A stretch of 64,000 nt of DNA, taken from assembly GCA_034620365.1 (NCBI GenBank), contig JAQGEQ010000339.1:124001-188000 (forward strand). The letters are read 5' to 3'. The notes beneath the pieces were generated by a model. The model was not told the origin of the DNA, made no database searches, and saw only the letters and a list, made by a program, of their open reading frames with translations. Position 1 is the first letter of the stretch, and each line of letters begins with the position of its first letter. This DNA comes from Pegea sp. RAD2-039 (taxonomy: Eukaryota; Chordata; Thaliacea; Salpida; Salpidae). Position numbers and translations under genes: made by a program. Below, piece after piece: positions 1 through 13,977 of this stretch.

Positions 1-3000
1 GTTGTGCAAGTCTTATAGAATATTTTGGCAAAAGATTGAATGATTTAATTTTGTATAGATTTAAAATCAGCAGTAAAAAGAGTTATTGAAAGATTTCAAG
101 CTTTTTTTTGGGACAGATGTATTTTCAATCAGCTGTGACTTCAAATATAATCAATTTACAGCAGCAGTCTGCTTCTTTGTGAAAATCTTTTGTTGAAACA
201 AATTTTAAACCGTCAAAATGGTTTTACTGAATTATGCTTAAATGAGGATTTATTTACAAAATCTTGTTTAACTTATTAGTATTTCAGAAAGTCGACTTGC
301 CTATTCAGAAAATTCAAAAATTAGAAAATAAAATTACAAAAATATTCTAATGAAAGCTGTTAAAATGTTCATGTTATTTTATATTTTAAACTTTATATAA
401 AAGCGATAAGTAAAAAACATTTTTTTATAATTAAGATTCAATGTAATCAAATTGAAGCAGTAAAGTTACTGATATTCAATCTAAATGAGTTCAACAATTT
501 ATTTTTTGTATTTTAAACACAGTTGCTACTTGCTACAATTTAATGAAATGCTATTAGAGAAACCTTGTATACAAACACCTTAAAAATTCAAGAATCAATC
601 AAAGAAAATCAATCTTAATTATTTTTAAAGCAGTTTTTTATATTTTACAACAATCAGCAGAAAGAAATTAGTAAAGTAGTCAATGTTGTGTTAGTACAGG
701 AGAGTTCATATTATAATTTAACTGAAAAATTTTTCAAACTCGTTGCAAAACGTCAAGAAAGGTCTTTATTATTTTTATATGCTATTTGATTATTTCATAT
801 TTACAAAAATTATTTTTATAGAAACATAAATGGTGTTTATAAAAACGAATATCTAAAGTTCTAACAATGTAGATGAAATATTGTGCTGGTTGCAGCAATT
901 GCTTGTAAATGCAGCTTTTTTACGTTATTTTGAACAATAGTTTGTTATCAACATCTTTAAAAAGGTTTGAAATCTTCTAAATTATTTTATTAGTGGTTTT
1001 AGGATACATCAGTTTAAAAATGTTAAATAAAAGTTAGTTTAGCAACTCATTACTTCTATAAATGCACTTATTTTGCATGCAATAGCCTAAGAGAAACAAA
1101 AATGAAATCTACAACAACGCAATCGAAGATTATTGAAATTTAGTTGGGCTACAATTAACTGTTAAGGACATGGTGTTTTTATAGCTGTATAGCTTTAAGT
1201 TTAATGCAAAACCTAAGAGAATACTAACTCCCAAATAATATATAATCTTTTTTTTCAACAGTTCCAAAACAGAACAAAATTATGATTGTACTATACAATT
1301 ATTTTCTACATACTATTTAAGGTACAAAAGCATGACTTATTAAAGCAAATATGTTTCAGGAATATATAGGTTGAAGTAAATGACTTTCTAGATTTTGTTT
1401 TTTATGCTTTGATAACTTCCTTTTAAAACAGATTTATTTTTGAACATATTTAGTTGATATTGTAAACTAAAGACCGTAAACCACAAATACTCTGTATTAT
1501 TTAAATTAAATTAAATGATGCGATCATCAGTTACAAATTACCTGAAAAATGTTCTCTTTTGAAGATCAGTTGATGAAGATTTGTTAACGTAATTTTACAA
1601 AATATCTAAAAATATTCATAAAAGAAAACAGGGAAAATTAATAAAACCTAAAATGGAGAATTCGTTCACTAATGAAACCAAATCACTTAAAATAGCTCTT
1701 ATAGAGCTTCTTCTAGAGTATTCATTTGCTAATGAATATGTTGTTTTGAAACCAACAAATAGTCACCATCTTGAGAAAAACTACAAAATAAGAAATTGTT
1801 ATTAGGCAATCAAGCTCAAATTTGGTACAGAGAAAATTGAAACCAATTTTAACAATTTTTGGTGAGTCTTATGTTGCATTTATAACTAAACTAAGTATTG
1901 ATGTTTGTTAACAGCTAATTTTTATGAATAATTAATTTTCTCTTCAGTCAGAACATGATTAAAGAAGCATTTTTAGTCTGACAATCCACCTCAATAGATT
2001 TACAGCTGATTGAAAACAATTTTAAATCACAAAATACAAAGATAAATTCAAATTAAAAAATGTTTTTGTGAAATACAACAATAAAGATACACAAAATGTG
2101 TGACAAAATCATTTAGGAAAGAATATTAGAACCTAACTAAATAAATTGGTCATTAAAATCATGGTTGACCATTTGACTATTTATTTGGTATTAAATAATA
2201 AATCTAACTATAAAATATCGACAATAAACCTTGCAAAAAGTCAAATTGAAATCATAATTTATAAAGATATTTTTATTAGTAAAAATAGTAAAAATTCAAA
2301 TTAAAAGTATTCAGTTAACTGGTAAAAGAGTTAATAATAATTTTAGCTTATATTTTATACCTAAGTAGTTTTTGAAAGAAATAGATAGCCTATTGTTCTT
2401 GTTCCAATTTTTACTGTGTTTAGTTGGCCAAAAAAACTTCTGAAATAATTATATTAGTAAAAATTCATTAGATTTTTTAAAATTATAAAAATTTTGTTTT
2501 TTTATTAAATTATGAAATTAATTTCTGATTTTAGTAAAAGTTAATGTTATACTCTTTAAAAGTTGTTTAAAAAAGTCAACAAAATGTTTAATATCAACCT
2601 AATGAAAGTACAAAAGTTAAAGATTTATTATGTGATCACTAAAGAATTAGAAAACTCTTGTTAATTTGTTTCTGAATCTTAAGTTTCTTAGAATCTAACA
2701 GAAATCGTAAAAATTCAAATCGAAAAAGAAAAATAAATAAAACTAATAAATTAAATTTTGTCGTTCTAAAATTACCAGTAAAATTTGTATAATAAACTCT
2801 TTGGTTAAATTCGTATACAAATCAATTCAATTTAAAAAACTACAGGATGTATTTAGCTTCATTTCAGAAATTGTTTTGGAAAAGTTCATGAAAGAGTAAT
2901 GTAAAAATACAAACTTGAAAGATAAATATATTGAAAGAACTTCAAAAAAATTGAATTGTTGGTTGGCTAACTTTCAGTCCAAAACCATGCATGCCGACTA

Positions 3001-6000
3001 GGTGGTTGGTGAAGCTTAACTAACGTTTTTTGAAAGTTATGCTCACTGTTGATATGTTTTACAACTTTGCATTCAAGCATTTCGTGCCAAGAAATATGAA
3101 CTCTTTCCAAAATAAACAAATTTAAATTTGCAGAGTCAACAGCTGCTAAAATCTTTTTTAAGATTTCAAACTACTGTAAAAGTTTCATACAAAATTAATC
3201 TTTTAAATTATCTGATTCTAAATTATATTGTAGCTTTTATAAAATGCAGATGAATTGGTGAATGTAGTAAAACTCATACAAAATAATGATGAAATTGAAA
3301 ACAGGTATTAAAGAGAGAATAATGTATATTTGGTGAATGACACTTCACAATAGGTGCTGAGAAATCAATTTAGTTTCAACCTTTAACCTTTCTTCGTAAT
3401 GACATTTAAAGATACCTTCAATTATATTAAAAAAATAAACAGTTTATCATTTGTAACCAACTCTCAAAGTTTATTTGTCATTTCAACTTGTTTAACTTTA
3501 GTTTCTTATCGATGTGAACGAGAAAAGTTTTATTTCTCTTCGTTTCATACAAAATTATGAAAAACGACTTGTCTATAAATACAATTGAAATAAGTTTGAA
3601 AATATTTTATGACTAATACGAGCACTTCAATATATATGTAGTGTTTTTTGAACAACATATTGATGTTTAGATTGGAGTTCAAACTTTTGAAAGTTGAAAA
3701 TGAGCAACTTTTTTAAATGTTCACTATACTGTTTTTAAACTAAATTGTCTTCTAAATCATAATTTTAAATTCTAGAATAGTAATAAATACATTTGCAGTA
3801 CAAATTCAGTTTAATAAAAATTTGATTTGTAAACTAATCACTCTGTTCGAATCTAACGTACACTATAAAGGCTAGATATTTTCTGTAAATCTAGCACCTT
3901 GATATGTAAGAAATCCAATAAAATGTCAACAATAACAAGAAAAATTGTCTTACGTTTGGTAAGAAGAAATCAATTTAACTTTACAAGTTGATGAAAGTAT
4001 TTTGGAGTTGGAATAATTATTGATGTTATTACGTTGACTAAATTTATGATAAAAGTAATAACATGTGGTTTGTTATTAATTCATTTTTAACTGCTTTAAA
4101 GCAATCAAGACTTTATTATTACAACCTGAGCACACTTTGCTAGCTTATATTATATATTTATAAACATTGAAACTTTACATTAATCTTTTAAAAAAATTAT
4201 TATTTACTTTCAATTTTAATTAAATAACAAAATTGGTTCATTAAAAAATTATTCATTATTTGAATGCCTTAATTATAGTTTTTTAGTTTAATTTAATTGT
4301 TATAAAAGTTTACTTATGATTACTTGCTTTTTAGTTTAGGTGAGATTACTTTATTCGTGTAAAAAGCAAATAAAATATATTTTTAATTCACTTTTAATAA
4401 TGAGTAAAATGCAATCTAAATAGTTCAAAAAATGACTTTACTTATTTACAAGTGTAATGATGTTTAAATAATTTCTATATATTGAAATTTCATTAAATTT
4501 CTATCATGAAAAATTTTGAATAAAATGGATTTTCAAATAAACAAGCAGTGAGTTGCTCAGCAAAGTCAGTTTAAGACATAAAACTTGTTTTGTTTTCTAG
4601 CTAATATTTTATTTAAAATGTTTCACAAACAATGCCACTAAAACATTTTACGAGTTGCAAGATATTGCTAGAAGATATGTTAAACTATTTAATAACTTTA
4701 TAGATTTTTAGAGTTTGATTTGTTGCAAAAAGATAAAGTTATTAAAAGTAAAAAATAATACTTTTACTAAAAGCCATGTTTATTGTAGGATTTAATTTCG
4801 TTTAAATACTTTTTTCTTAAAAATAACAAAACTTAAACACTTTCAGATAAAATTATGATAAATTCTCTAAAATTTACAAAGTTTACAACTTTTAAAATAG
4901 TTTATCAAAAAATATAGAGTTTTTTAAGCTGGTAAAATTAATTAGAAAAAGTATTATTTGATAAAACGTTGTCACTTGTTGACATGTAGCAGTTTTATAA
5001 ATCTTAAAAACCCTCTAACTGAAAACTGCTTTGCTTTTTTTGAAATACTAAAATTTTATTTTCACACGACAAGTAATTGGGACATCTTCAGCATCAAAAT
5101 TGTTATTTAACAACTGTCAAAAAATTGAAACTGTTAAGTATGACCTACAGCTATTATTCTTACATAACTCAATATGATATGAGCTCTCATTTTAACTTCC
5201 TTTTTTATGTACTACATATTTTTGCCAGAGAAGGTTTTTGTAAATATATAAATAATATTTCAGTTTGACTAATAATAGGAAAGTTGCAAGCAGATAAAAT
5301 CTTATGAATAGATTTTATTTTTGGTTGACTTCTTAACTTGGCTTATAAAAACTATTCTAATCAAACTTTGATCTGTATAAAGTCTGTGTTGTTTATTTTT
5401 ATCTTACAAAAATACTTTTTTTGAGTTATTAGGGAAGTAGAGAACTTGCTTGCTCAGTAGAGTGTTCATTAAATCACTTTATTTAGTATTTGGTTTTGTT
5501 CATAAAATGCAAAACTATGTCATGCGCTTCAATTTTAATAGTTGTATAAATTATTTGTTATTTTTTTGGTTTATTTTTGATCTTTCGTAAAATATTTTCT
5601 AGGTGACTTTCTTAAAAGATTTTGCTATAGTGGGGTTTAGCCGTAGATATTTTATTATTTTATCATAACTACAATTATTGTTTCAACAGTTCATTGCACA
5701 ATTGTGAAACTTATATCTCTAACATCACTGAATTGAGTTTTTTAAATATAATAATAACTTATATTGATAATTTAAAGGCTATTTAGATTGCTTTTGCTTT
5801 AATTCTTTGACATAACAAAGTAATTTAAATGAGAAAGTGATTTATTTTTATCGATATATAATCTTAATTTGTGTACAGGAAAAACATATTTTTGAATTAC
5901 TTGTAGCAAGCAGTTTTACGTAAGCTAATAGAACAAAATAGATTGTAAGAAGTTATTTTGCAATCAACTTATGAATAGATATCTAGTTGAACTAGGCGGA

Positions 6001-7786
6001 AAAAGCAAAAGTATCAAACGTATGAGTCATCAATTACCAATAGAAAAATGTTAGCATTCGGAATAAAGATCTTATACACAAGCTGTAATAAAGTTTTTTA
6101 CAAGCAAATTTATTCTTATTAGAAATAAATACTTCTTTAGTTTTTTTTTAATTTCATACAAATTAGGATGTATAAGTATTTCATCATTTCTAGTTCTTTT
6201 ATTACTAAATAAAATTGAAACACTTTTACAAGTTATATACGAAGTGAAACTACAATTTCTCTATACAAACTGAAACTGTCACTTATAAATGATTTTAGAA
6301 GAATACCTTATAAAGAAAATTGTCTGGTGAAGTGTAAGGGAATAATTAGTGTATAAAGTCTTATAACTAATTTAGCAGTTTCTCTAAAATTATTTTAGCT
6401 TTACAAGATAGAAATAGTTCAATTGAATAGATTTCAAACACTGAATAAATTGGAAGAAAAATTATTTGAAAAATAAATGTAATATTTCACTTTATTTTAT
6501 TTAAGATTGATATTAAATTATAATTAAAAGTTTTTTATGTTTATTATTATATTTTACAAACTACCTTTATGAAACTATTTAAGTAGATTTAAGTCATGTT
6601 AGGCAACGACTCATATTTGTACTAATTTATTTACAAAAATTTATTACTAGTAGCAACTACAAATTAAAGTAATAGACTTAGCATATAGTAAGATATAAGA
6701 ATTATAACTTCTACTTAAAAAACTTAATTTTTAAAAAATCAATTCACTAATTCGATTTTAAAATACCAACTTTTAGGATCTAAATATTGTTTTTAGAGAA
6801 AAAATCAAAATGTTTATAAACAACCAAGTTTTGTGGTGTCAAATTATAGCAAAAGCATTTTTAGCTACATGCAGCCATAGTATATAAATCAAGCAATAAG
6901 TATATAAACTCATATTAAATGCTTATACCTTCTTGACAATTACTTGTAGGAATTTTTTTGACTATGAACAGGAAAAGAAAAATATGAGAGACCAAAAAGT
7001 GACGTCATGCTAAAGTAAAGAAAAAGATAAGGCAAAGAAACAAAACTGATTTTACAAATTTTCAAGGTGATCTAATCTTAGCTTGAGTGCATCACAAGAA
7101 GATTTCTTCAATGAAAAAAGCATATAGGTTAAAAAAGAGTTTTGTGATTGAAAGTGTAGACAAATTTCTAGCCTGATTATGCAGTCTTTAGAAATAAAGT
7201 TCTTACATTTATAGCATGACGTTGTTTCCTGCTAAGTAAGGGTATATTTTTTGAGCTCAAGCAAGAAATAATTATCTTAAAAGTGATTATAAGCTTTATA
7301 AAATCTTCATTAAAGTTTTTTAGACTTATTACTAAAGCTAAACTTGAAATATTTATCATATTCATTAAAATAGTTTTATAAAATTAAATGTTTTTTTTTA
7401 GTTTGATAATTTTATTTATAGTTAAACTGAATATCAAGCTTTTGTGAATTATTTTTTAGATGTATATTATAAGATAAAATATTTTCTAACTTGTTTAAAA
7501 AGGCCAGTACTATGTAAACAAGATATTGAAAGCTGTAGTAAGGGTTTTCTCACAAAACAAGTTAATTTTAACTTGTATTATCTTTCAGCAAATTTTGAAG
7601 TCACTTACTTTTTTAAGAAATATTTTGGTTTTTATGTTTAAACTAAGTTCAAATTGTATTAGTTTATTTTTATTTTTTAATATTTACATAAAAATGAATT
7701 TTAAAATAAAATACTGGGTAATGTTAAAGTCGTTTAAATTTATTTTTCTTAGGTTGTAGCTTTACATTATAAACTTACTGGTAATT
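1..7786. other. Gene-free AT-rich DNA upstream of the PSTPIP-like gene
   Basis: I see no convincing exon, RNA gene or repeat family member in this stretch on either strand. Open frames are short, are interrupted by poly-A/poly-T, and give low-complexity peptides rich in Lys, Asn, Phe, Ile and Tyr. The last few hundred bases should hold the 5' UTR and promoter of the gene starting at 7787, but no clear TATA or initiator stands out from the AT background. Confidence 0.6.
7000..7007. promoter_or_regulatory. CRE-like palindrome TGACGTCA
   Basis: A perfect 8-base cAMP-response/ATF palindrome lies about 780 bases upstream of the PSTPIP-like start codon. Such a word is uncommon in DNA this AT-rich. 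Whether it is used is unknown. Confidence 0.2.
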
Positions 7787-10583
7787 ATGAATGGAAATAT
7801 TTCTTCATTTAAAAATGCTTTTTGGGAAGTAGATTTTGAAAAACAAACAGGATTTGAAACTCTTGCTTCTCATATCAAAGAAGGGCAGAAATCTTGTAAA
7901 TGGTTAGAAGACTTTTTAAAGTTAAGAGTAAAAGCAGAAGAAGATTTTGCTAAATCTTTAATCAAAGCTGCAAAGTAAGTTAAAGAAAATAATTAAACTT
8001 TAAAAATGCTTTATTTGGTTTAAATAGTTTTCGAGTTAAATTTAGAATCAGACAAAAATAGGTTTCTATCATTCTAAACAGGTTTAAGCGAGCAAAACCT
8101 TTTTATAGATTGCACGATGATATTTTAGCAGCTTTGTATAAATACGCAAAATTTGGAGTTCAAAACCACATCTTTTCATAAAATAGTTATTTACTAAAAT
8201 ATATTTTGTTATTTAATTTTAGATAAATATTTTTATATCCGATTGTTTTCAATAAAAGCCTATTTTATAAATAAGCTCCAGCAAGTATAGAGGCTTTATA
8301 ATGCAACTAAATTGGTCAATTATAATTTTACCGCATCATTTTATAGCGTTGTCATGGTATCCTAAAATGCGATTACTTGATGCGCTGATTTATATTATTT
8401 CTCCAAAATAATGTCACGAAGAAACAAATAGATTTGACGTAACCAGAAACAATAGCTTTGTGAGTTTTACAACAGGCTGGATAAACCGTGTAGTGATTTT
8501 GGTTCAATGAAGTCTTCTATCGATGGATTTAGACAGGAAGCTGAAATCGAAGCAACCTTGCATCAACAGCTTGCTCAACAGTTTAATGAAGAACTTCAAA
8601 AACTGACTGATTTTCGTGAAAGGTTAGGAGCTATTAGTTACATAATCTTAAGGTTGTAGATTATTTTATTTTAACATAAATATTTAGAAATTAATATAAA
8701 CTTTTGATAGACCTTAAGAAAGATAAATGAAACTTGTTACTGTACGTTATGCTAAGCAAACTTTGATTGATTTAGAGAAAATTATCTGTCTGTAATTGGA
8801 ATGTTATGAAAACTTACTTTTAAATTTCTATTTTTAATTACCTATCAATGAAAAAACTATTAATTATTGTCAACCACAAATTTAAGTAATAAATCATCTT
8901 TTAATTTTGAAAATTTAAATAAATGTAAAAGCAAAATTATATAATAAAATTATGGTGCAAATCAATCAACAGACAACGAGATGAAAGAAAAAAAATTGAA
9001 GATCATATGCACCGAGTCAACAAGTACAAAGGGGATCTTTATAGAAGGATGTCAAACTTTAAGTGAGTCTTTGATCAAGCACTGAGGTTGATACAGCTTG
9101 TCCTATTTAATTTTTTATTTTAGAAATGTTTATGAAGCAAAATGCAAGCATGCAGATAAATCAGAAGTAGATGCTGACAAGTTAAAGTATGTGAACAAAC
9201 CAAGAGAAGTAGAAAGGTCGAAGAAGCAAGCTCAACAAAGTAGAAATGCTGCTAATAAAGCTGATGATGATTATAGAAATAGTGTAGTTACAACAGAAGC
9301 AGCAAGATCGAATTGGGTTTGTAACTGATTTTTCTCATACTTTCGTATTTCTATAAGTTAAATTAATCAATTATTTTGAAGACAACTTTTAGCTTTTTGA
9401 TATTTAAAATCAATAAATTTAAACATTGCATATAAAGTAGCTGCTAAAAACTTAATTTATTAATAGTTTTTCCCATGATATAAGTAATTTGATTAAATGC
9501 GAAACCAATATCTGCATTGTGTAAAATTAAATCTGCTTCAATCTTTAGAGACTCGTAAACTTTCACAATGAGTTTGTTTACACAAACTGAATTTCTTTCA
9601 ATTTAATTTCCATGTTCTTATTGATATTAATTTCTACTCATAAATCAGATTTTGTTTTATATTTTAAGTAGTCTTTCGAGATTCTACTTAAGAAAAGTAA
9701 ACTTCTTATGACCATTTTGCTTTCATGGTTCATTGAATATCATGACTCATTCTTTTAAATATTTTTTATTAGTGTAGCCACAGGCCTACTGTGATGTTTA
9801 ATTGATGTTTAAATTTTTAGTCTTGAACTATTACTTCTAACTTTAAAAATCAGTCCACTAATCAGTATTTAATTCATGGTATTGACTAATTTAAGTAAAC
9901 AACTAATAAGGTATCATTAAAAAGTTGCGTTGGCTTTATTTTACTAACATTTTATTCCATTAAAATTAATGCAAAACTTATCTTGTAACTCTTCTTCATT
10001 TCTGAACTAAGTTTTACTTTCCATACTATTCCTTCAGGTAAAGGAACATACTATCGCTTGTGATAAGTTTCAAAGAATGGAAGAAGACCGGATACGTTAT
10101 CTTCGCAATGTAATTTGGATCTTTTCAAATCTTGGATCCGATTTTTCAGTAAAATTGGATAACAGTCGAGAAAGTATTCGAATTATCACAGAAAAGTGTG
10201 ACCATGTAGCAGATATCCGTGAATTTATTGTTAAAAAATCCACTTGTATTGCACCATTACAGCCTGTAAAATACTCATCATATTACTTAAACGAAGAAAA
10301 AAGCCCTTCGATATCAGGTACAAATGTATATTCATGTGCAGATGAAGTAGCTACATCGGCTTATGAGCATATAGAAGTTCCCCAACCGCGTAAAGGTAGC
10401 GTGAGCAGAATTTACCAGGCCATTTACGCCTATCAGTCAAATTCTCCAGACGAACTAGAGTTTTTGGAAGGCGATCTAATTGAGTGTTTAAGTGTGGAAG
10501 TATCTGGCTGGTTTAAGGGCTCAAATAAACGGACCAAAAAATTTGGATTAGTCCCTTTTAATTATGTGAACATTATGCAATAA
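7787..10583 (+). CDS. PSTPIP1: PSTPIP1-like F-BAR and SH3 domain protein
   Basis: Five exons: 7787-7974, 8476-8622, 8973-9062, 9124-9316, 10038-10583; 1164 nt, 387 residues plus TAA. Residues 1 to about 270 form an F-BAR domain. The start (FKNAFWEVDF, then GFETLASHIKEG and CKWLEDFLKLR) and the distal helix (CDKFQRMEEDRIRYLRN, then PVKYSSYYL) follow the vertebrate PSTPIP1/2 pattern. A linker of about 60 residues leads to an SH3 domain at about 330-387 with the usual landmarks: AIYAY, DELEFLEGD, GWFKG and PFNYV. PSTPIP proteins bind curved membrane and link PEST-type tyrosine phosphatases, Abl and WASP to cortical actin. Having an SH3 makes it PSTPIP1-like rather than PSTPIP2-like; human PSTPIP1 is 416 residues. 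Exon 4 ends at a GT directly after TGG; its in-frame read-through would stop four codons later. The first ATG of the F-BAR frame was taken as start; an upstream noncoding exon is possible. Confidence 0.88.
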
Positions 10584-13500
10584 GTATTCGTTATTAATTT
10601 CAACTGCTTTATTTATCTGGATTTTAGTATTTTGTTTTATGTGATTCTTGTTTGTTGTGTTTCATGTTTATCTGCTGCTTACTGCTTATTGATTTTACAA
10701 GCAGTACTAATTCAAAGCTACACTGTTAAGAACATATGTAGTAAAGTTTTAATTTGACTCTTAATTATAGTTGTTTTTGATAAATTATGCTTTTGTTTGA
10801 CTTGTCATCAATATGCAAGATAAGTCATACAAAATAATGTTTTAAACCACCAAATAATTTCTCATAGTCACATTTCCCATCATTTTCATATCTATCAGTA
10901 CATATAGTCACTTTACTGTTCAAAATGTTGTTTACATTTTTTTCATCTTTTTCATATTAATCATTAAAAAGAGATCATTTTTTTATTGTTTCCCACATCC
11001 TGCCATTAACAATTTCTGTTTTTAATGTTTTTATGCAGAATACTGAACAACAATCCATCATAATACTTACTTGTCACATTATGGCGGTTTAAATTTTTGT
11101 AGTTGTTTTAAAATGTGGGTTACATTAAAAATATTTTACTTCAAAACGAGACGTTGTTAGATAATAAAAGTTTTTAAAGAGTTTTTATTCTAGTGGGACA
11201 TTGATATAAGATAAATCTAACAAGAAATTGAATAATTTCTTTTGCATGATGTAAATTAATAACTTGTTTTTAAATTTAAAGCAAAATTGTTAATAAACCT
11301 GAATATAAGGGTTTAGCTGCAGAAAAGTAAGTAGTTGAAATCGATTAAGGGCTTTTAAAATAGCGGAAATATTTTCTTTAATGTTTCGTACACAAACTTG
11401 TAATCAAATTTCATAGATAGTGAGATATTCAAAGTTATGGTAATATTAAATAAAAATATTTGATTATTAAAACAAAGTTTTCAATACAAATCTAAATCAA
11501 TCTTTTGTAACAATTACAAGTTTGAGTTCTATTGTTTTAATAACTCACGCAGAAAAACAAATGATGACCTATTTGTAGAATATTTTTGTAGTCTATTTAA
11601 ACTTAATTTTTTTAGGCAATAACAACTATTTCTATAAACAAACAGAATTCATGTGATATAAAAACTAAAATAAACAATTTTTACCTTGGTTGTTTTACTA
11701 ACTATTGGAAATTCAATGCAAATATTACATTACTGTTAACCTTATCAAAAGCTAAGTTACAACATATTATGGATCAAAGAAGTATAGAGAATAGCGGAAC
11801 TACGTCATCAGTTTTCTTTACGATTGTTGATATTTCATTTGGTTTCTTTTCAAACAATACATTTACTGTAAGGAATTAACCATGAAGCAAAAGGAAGTTT
11901 CCAAAAAACTTGTATTTTAATTTTTAGTAGTTTAGGAGTCACTACAATTTTGTCAAAAATTATCAAAGTTAAATAAATTTAGAAACTCTTGAATATTTGA
12001 AATAGAAAAATAATTTTAGCAAATTGTAATAATTTACGAACTAAAATATGAGTCTTTTTCGCGTTTTATCGAGATAGTAATTAAAGCAATCACAGCAATT
12101 TGTTTATAAATCAGTAAGTAAAGACTGAGTCAAAAACTTTAAACCTTATAAAGAGATAATTACCTCAAAAAATCAGTAAATATAAATGCGGAAACAAACT
12201 TTAAGAACATTACATTACTTCAGCTTAAAAGTTCTGTTAAACTGACGGGTACAGTTGTGAGATTCTTTTTTTAAGGATATAAAATATGGATATTCTTATC
12301 AAATATTCAAATTTGTTTATCAACCGTTTCAGTCAGTAAATATTGTTTAGATAGCTTGGTTTAGTCCAGTGTATGAGGCTGTGACAAAATAAATCGTGTT
12401 CGTTCAATCAAGATGCGCTTCATCTTCTCTTATTCTAGGATCAAAGTACTTTTTCTGCTTTTTTTATTTGAATTTCTTCTCTTTTCAGAAGTAAGCTCAT
12501 TTTCACTCGCCGTATTTTACGGTCTGTCGATAATGACTTCATTTTAGTGTGATTAGAGCTTTCAGTTTCGGGCAAGTCTTTGTTTAGGCTTCGGTCTTTT
12601 TATGTTACATCTGTCGTTTGCTTATATGATTTTGAAAGTTGGTTTGAAGTTTACAATCATAATTTTGGTCTATTGTGATCAAAATCAGTGATACAAACTT
12701 AGTTTAATTGAATTATAGTGATGATGTTGAGTGCATTGGTTTTTTTGTTGCTTCAAAAGAGATTTTTTAAATGTAGACTGTTTTCCGTTATAGGTAGCAA
12801 GTGGTGTTAACCAGACTGTTTAAATTGCTAAAGAATGTGATGACAGAAGTCCTGAAACAGCGATGGAGTTGCAATCCTTGCATTTTTAGGATTTGTTTAC
12901 ATAAAAAGGAGTAAAAAAAATAAGTTTTAAGAGAAATTTAACATTATTTCTTTCTTTAAAATATTATATATAACAAAGCTACAAAGATTTTAAAGTTTAT
13001 TATAGAAATACTCTCTTGAGTTTAGCCCAAAGCGTACTGCAGGATTCTTTCAAAGAATATTAATTACAGAAACTAATAAACATAAAATATTCCATTCAAA
13101 AATAAACTTTTCAAACAGCTGAAAGTTGATGCAACAAACATACTTCTTTTATCACAAAACTTGTCCTTAATTGTTCAGTAAGCCACATTAAATATCACAA
13201 CATTGATTACAAGTTTTGTTTGTAGGTGTTGAAAATTTGAAGTATCAGTTACTATATGGTTCACAAAAGACAATTTAACAGTTTTTATTTAAACTTTTAA
13301 TGACTATAATTTCAAAACTATTTTACAAGATCTATTCAGACAACTATTTTAAAACTCTTCGAAATTTAGTTATTAGCTCTTTTTTGTACTTTTAAAACAA
13401 TGGTTGTCAATTTTTTGTAAACTTGGGTCTACTGATTATGAATAGAGATAGCTTAAAACTTATCTACTATAGTTTAAATAATAAATATATATTTTGAATT

Positions 13501-13977
13501 ATATTGAATTTTCAAATTCTTAAATACAAAATAAAAAAAGAGTTTATTATTAGCGTCCACAATATTATAAAGGTATTACATTTCACTGTTTGTAGTATAG
13601 CTTAAATGCTGAAAAAGTGTCTTTATTGGTCCAATTAACAACAAAATCTTTTTCAGGACGCTCGTAAGTCCTCTGGTTTTTACCAAGATTGTGAGTCCTT
13701 CGTAGCCTATAGAGTCAGTTTAATTATAAAACTACTGATAGGATAAAAAACCAACTGAAGCTCCCATTTCTGGATTTATACAACTTATAAAAGGATCTAC
13801 TCTATATCCTGTACTTGAATAAAGTCTGTTATTTGTCCTTCTGTAGCGGGAGTAAGCTAAAACTGAGAACTACTGTTATAAAGTTGAAACGTTTTTCTTG
13901 ATATAAAAAATATGAGGTATATCAAGATCAAGAATCTAAAACTCTATCAAAAGCTTATAAAAAAATTGTACTATATT
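10584..13977. other. Intergenic AT-rich DNA
   Basis: Contains the 3' UTR of the PSTPIP-like gene and then AT-rich DNA without a recognisable gene. A slightly less AT-rich patch at about 12360-12900 includes a protein-like segment with an internal stop (see findings). Nothing else could be supported. Confidence 0.55.

Noticed and set aside
3845..3855. B-box-like GTTCGAATCTA that could mark a tRNA gene
   Set aside because: No A box at the right distance and no cloverleaf pairing in the flanks.
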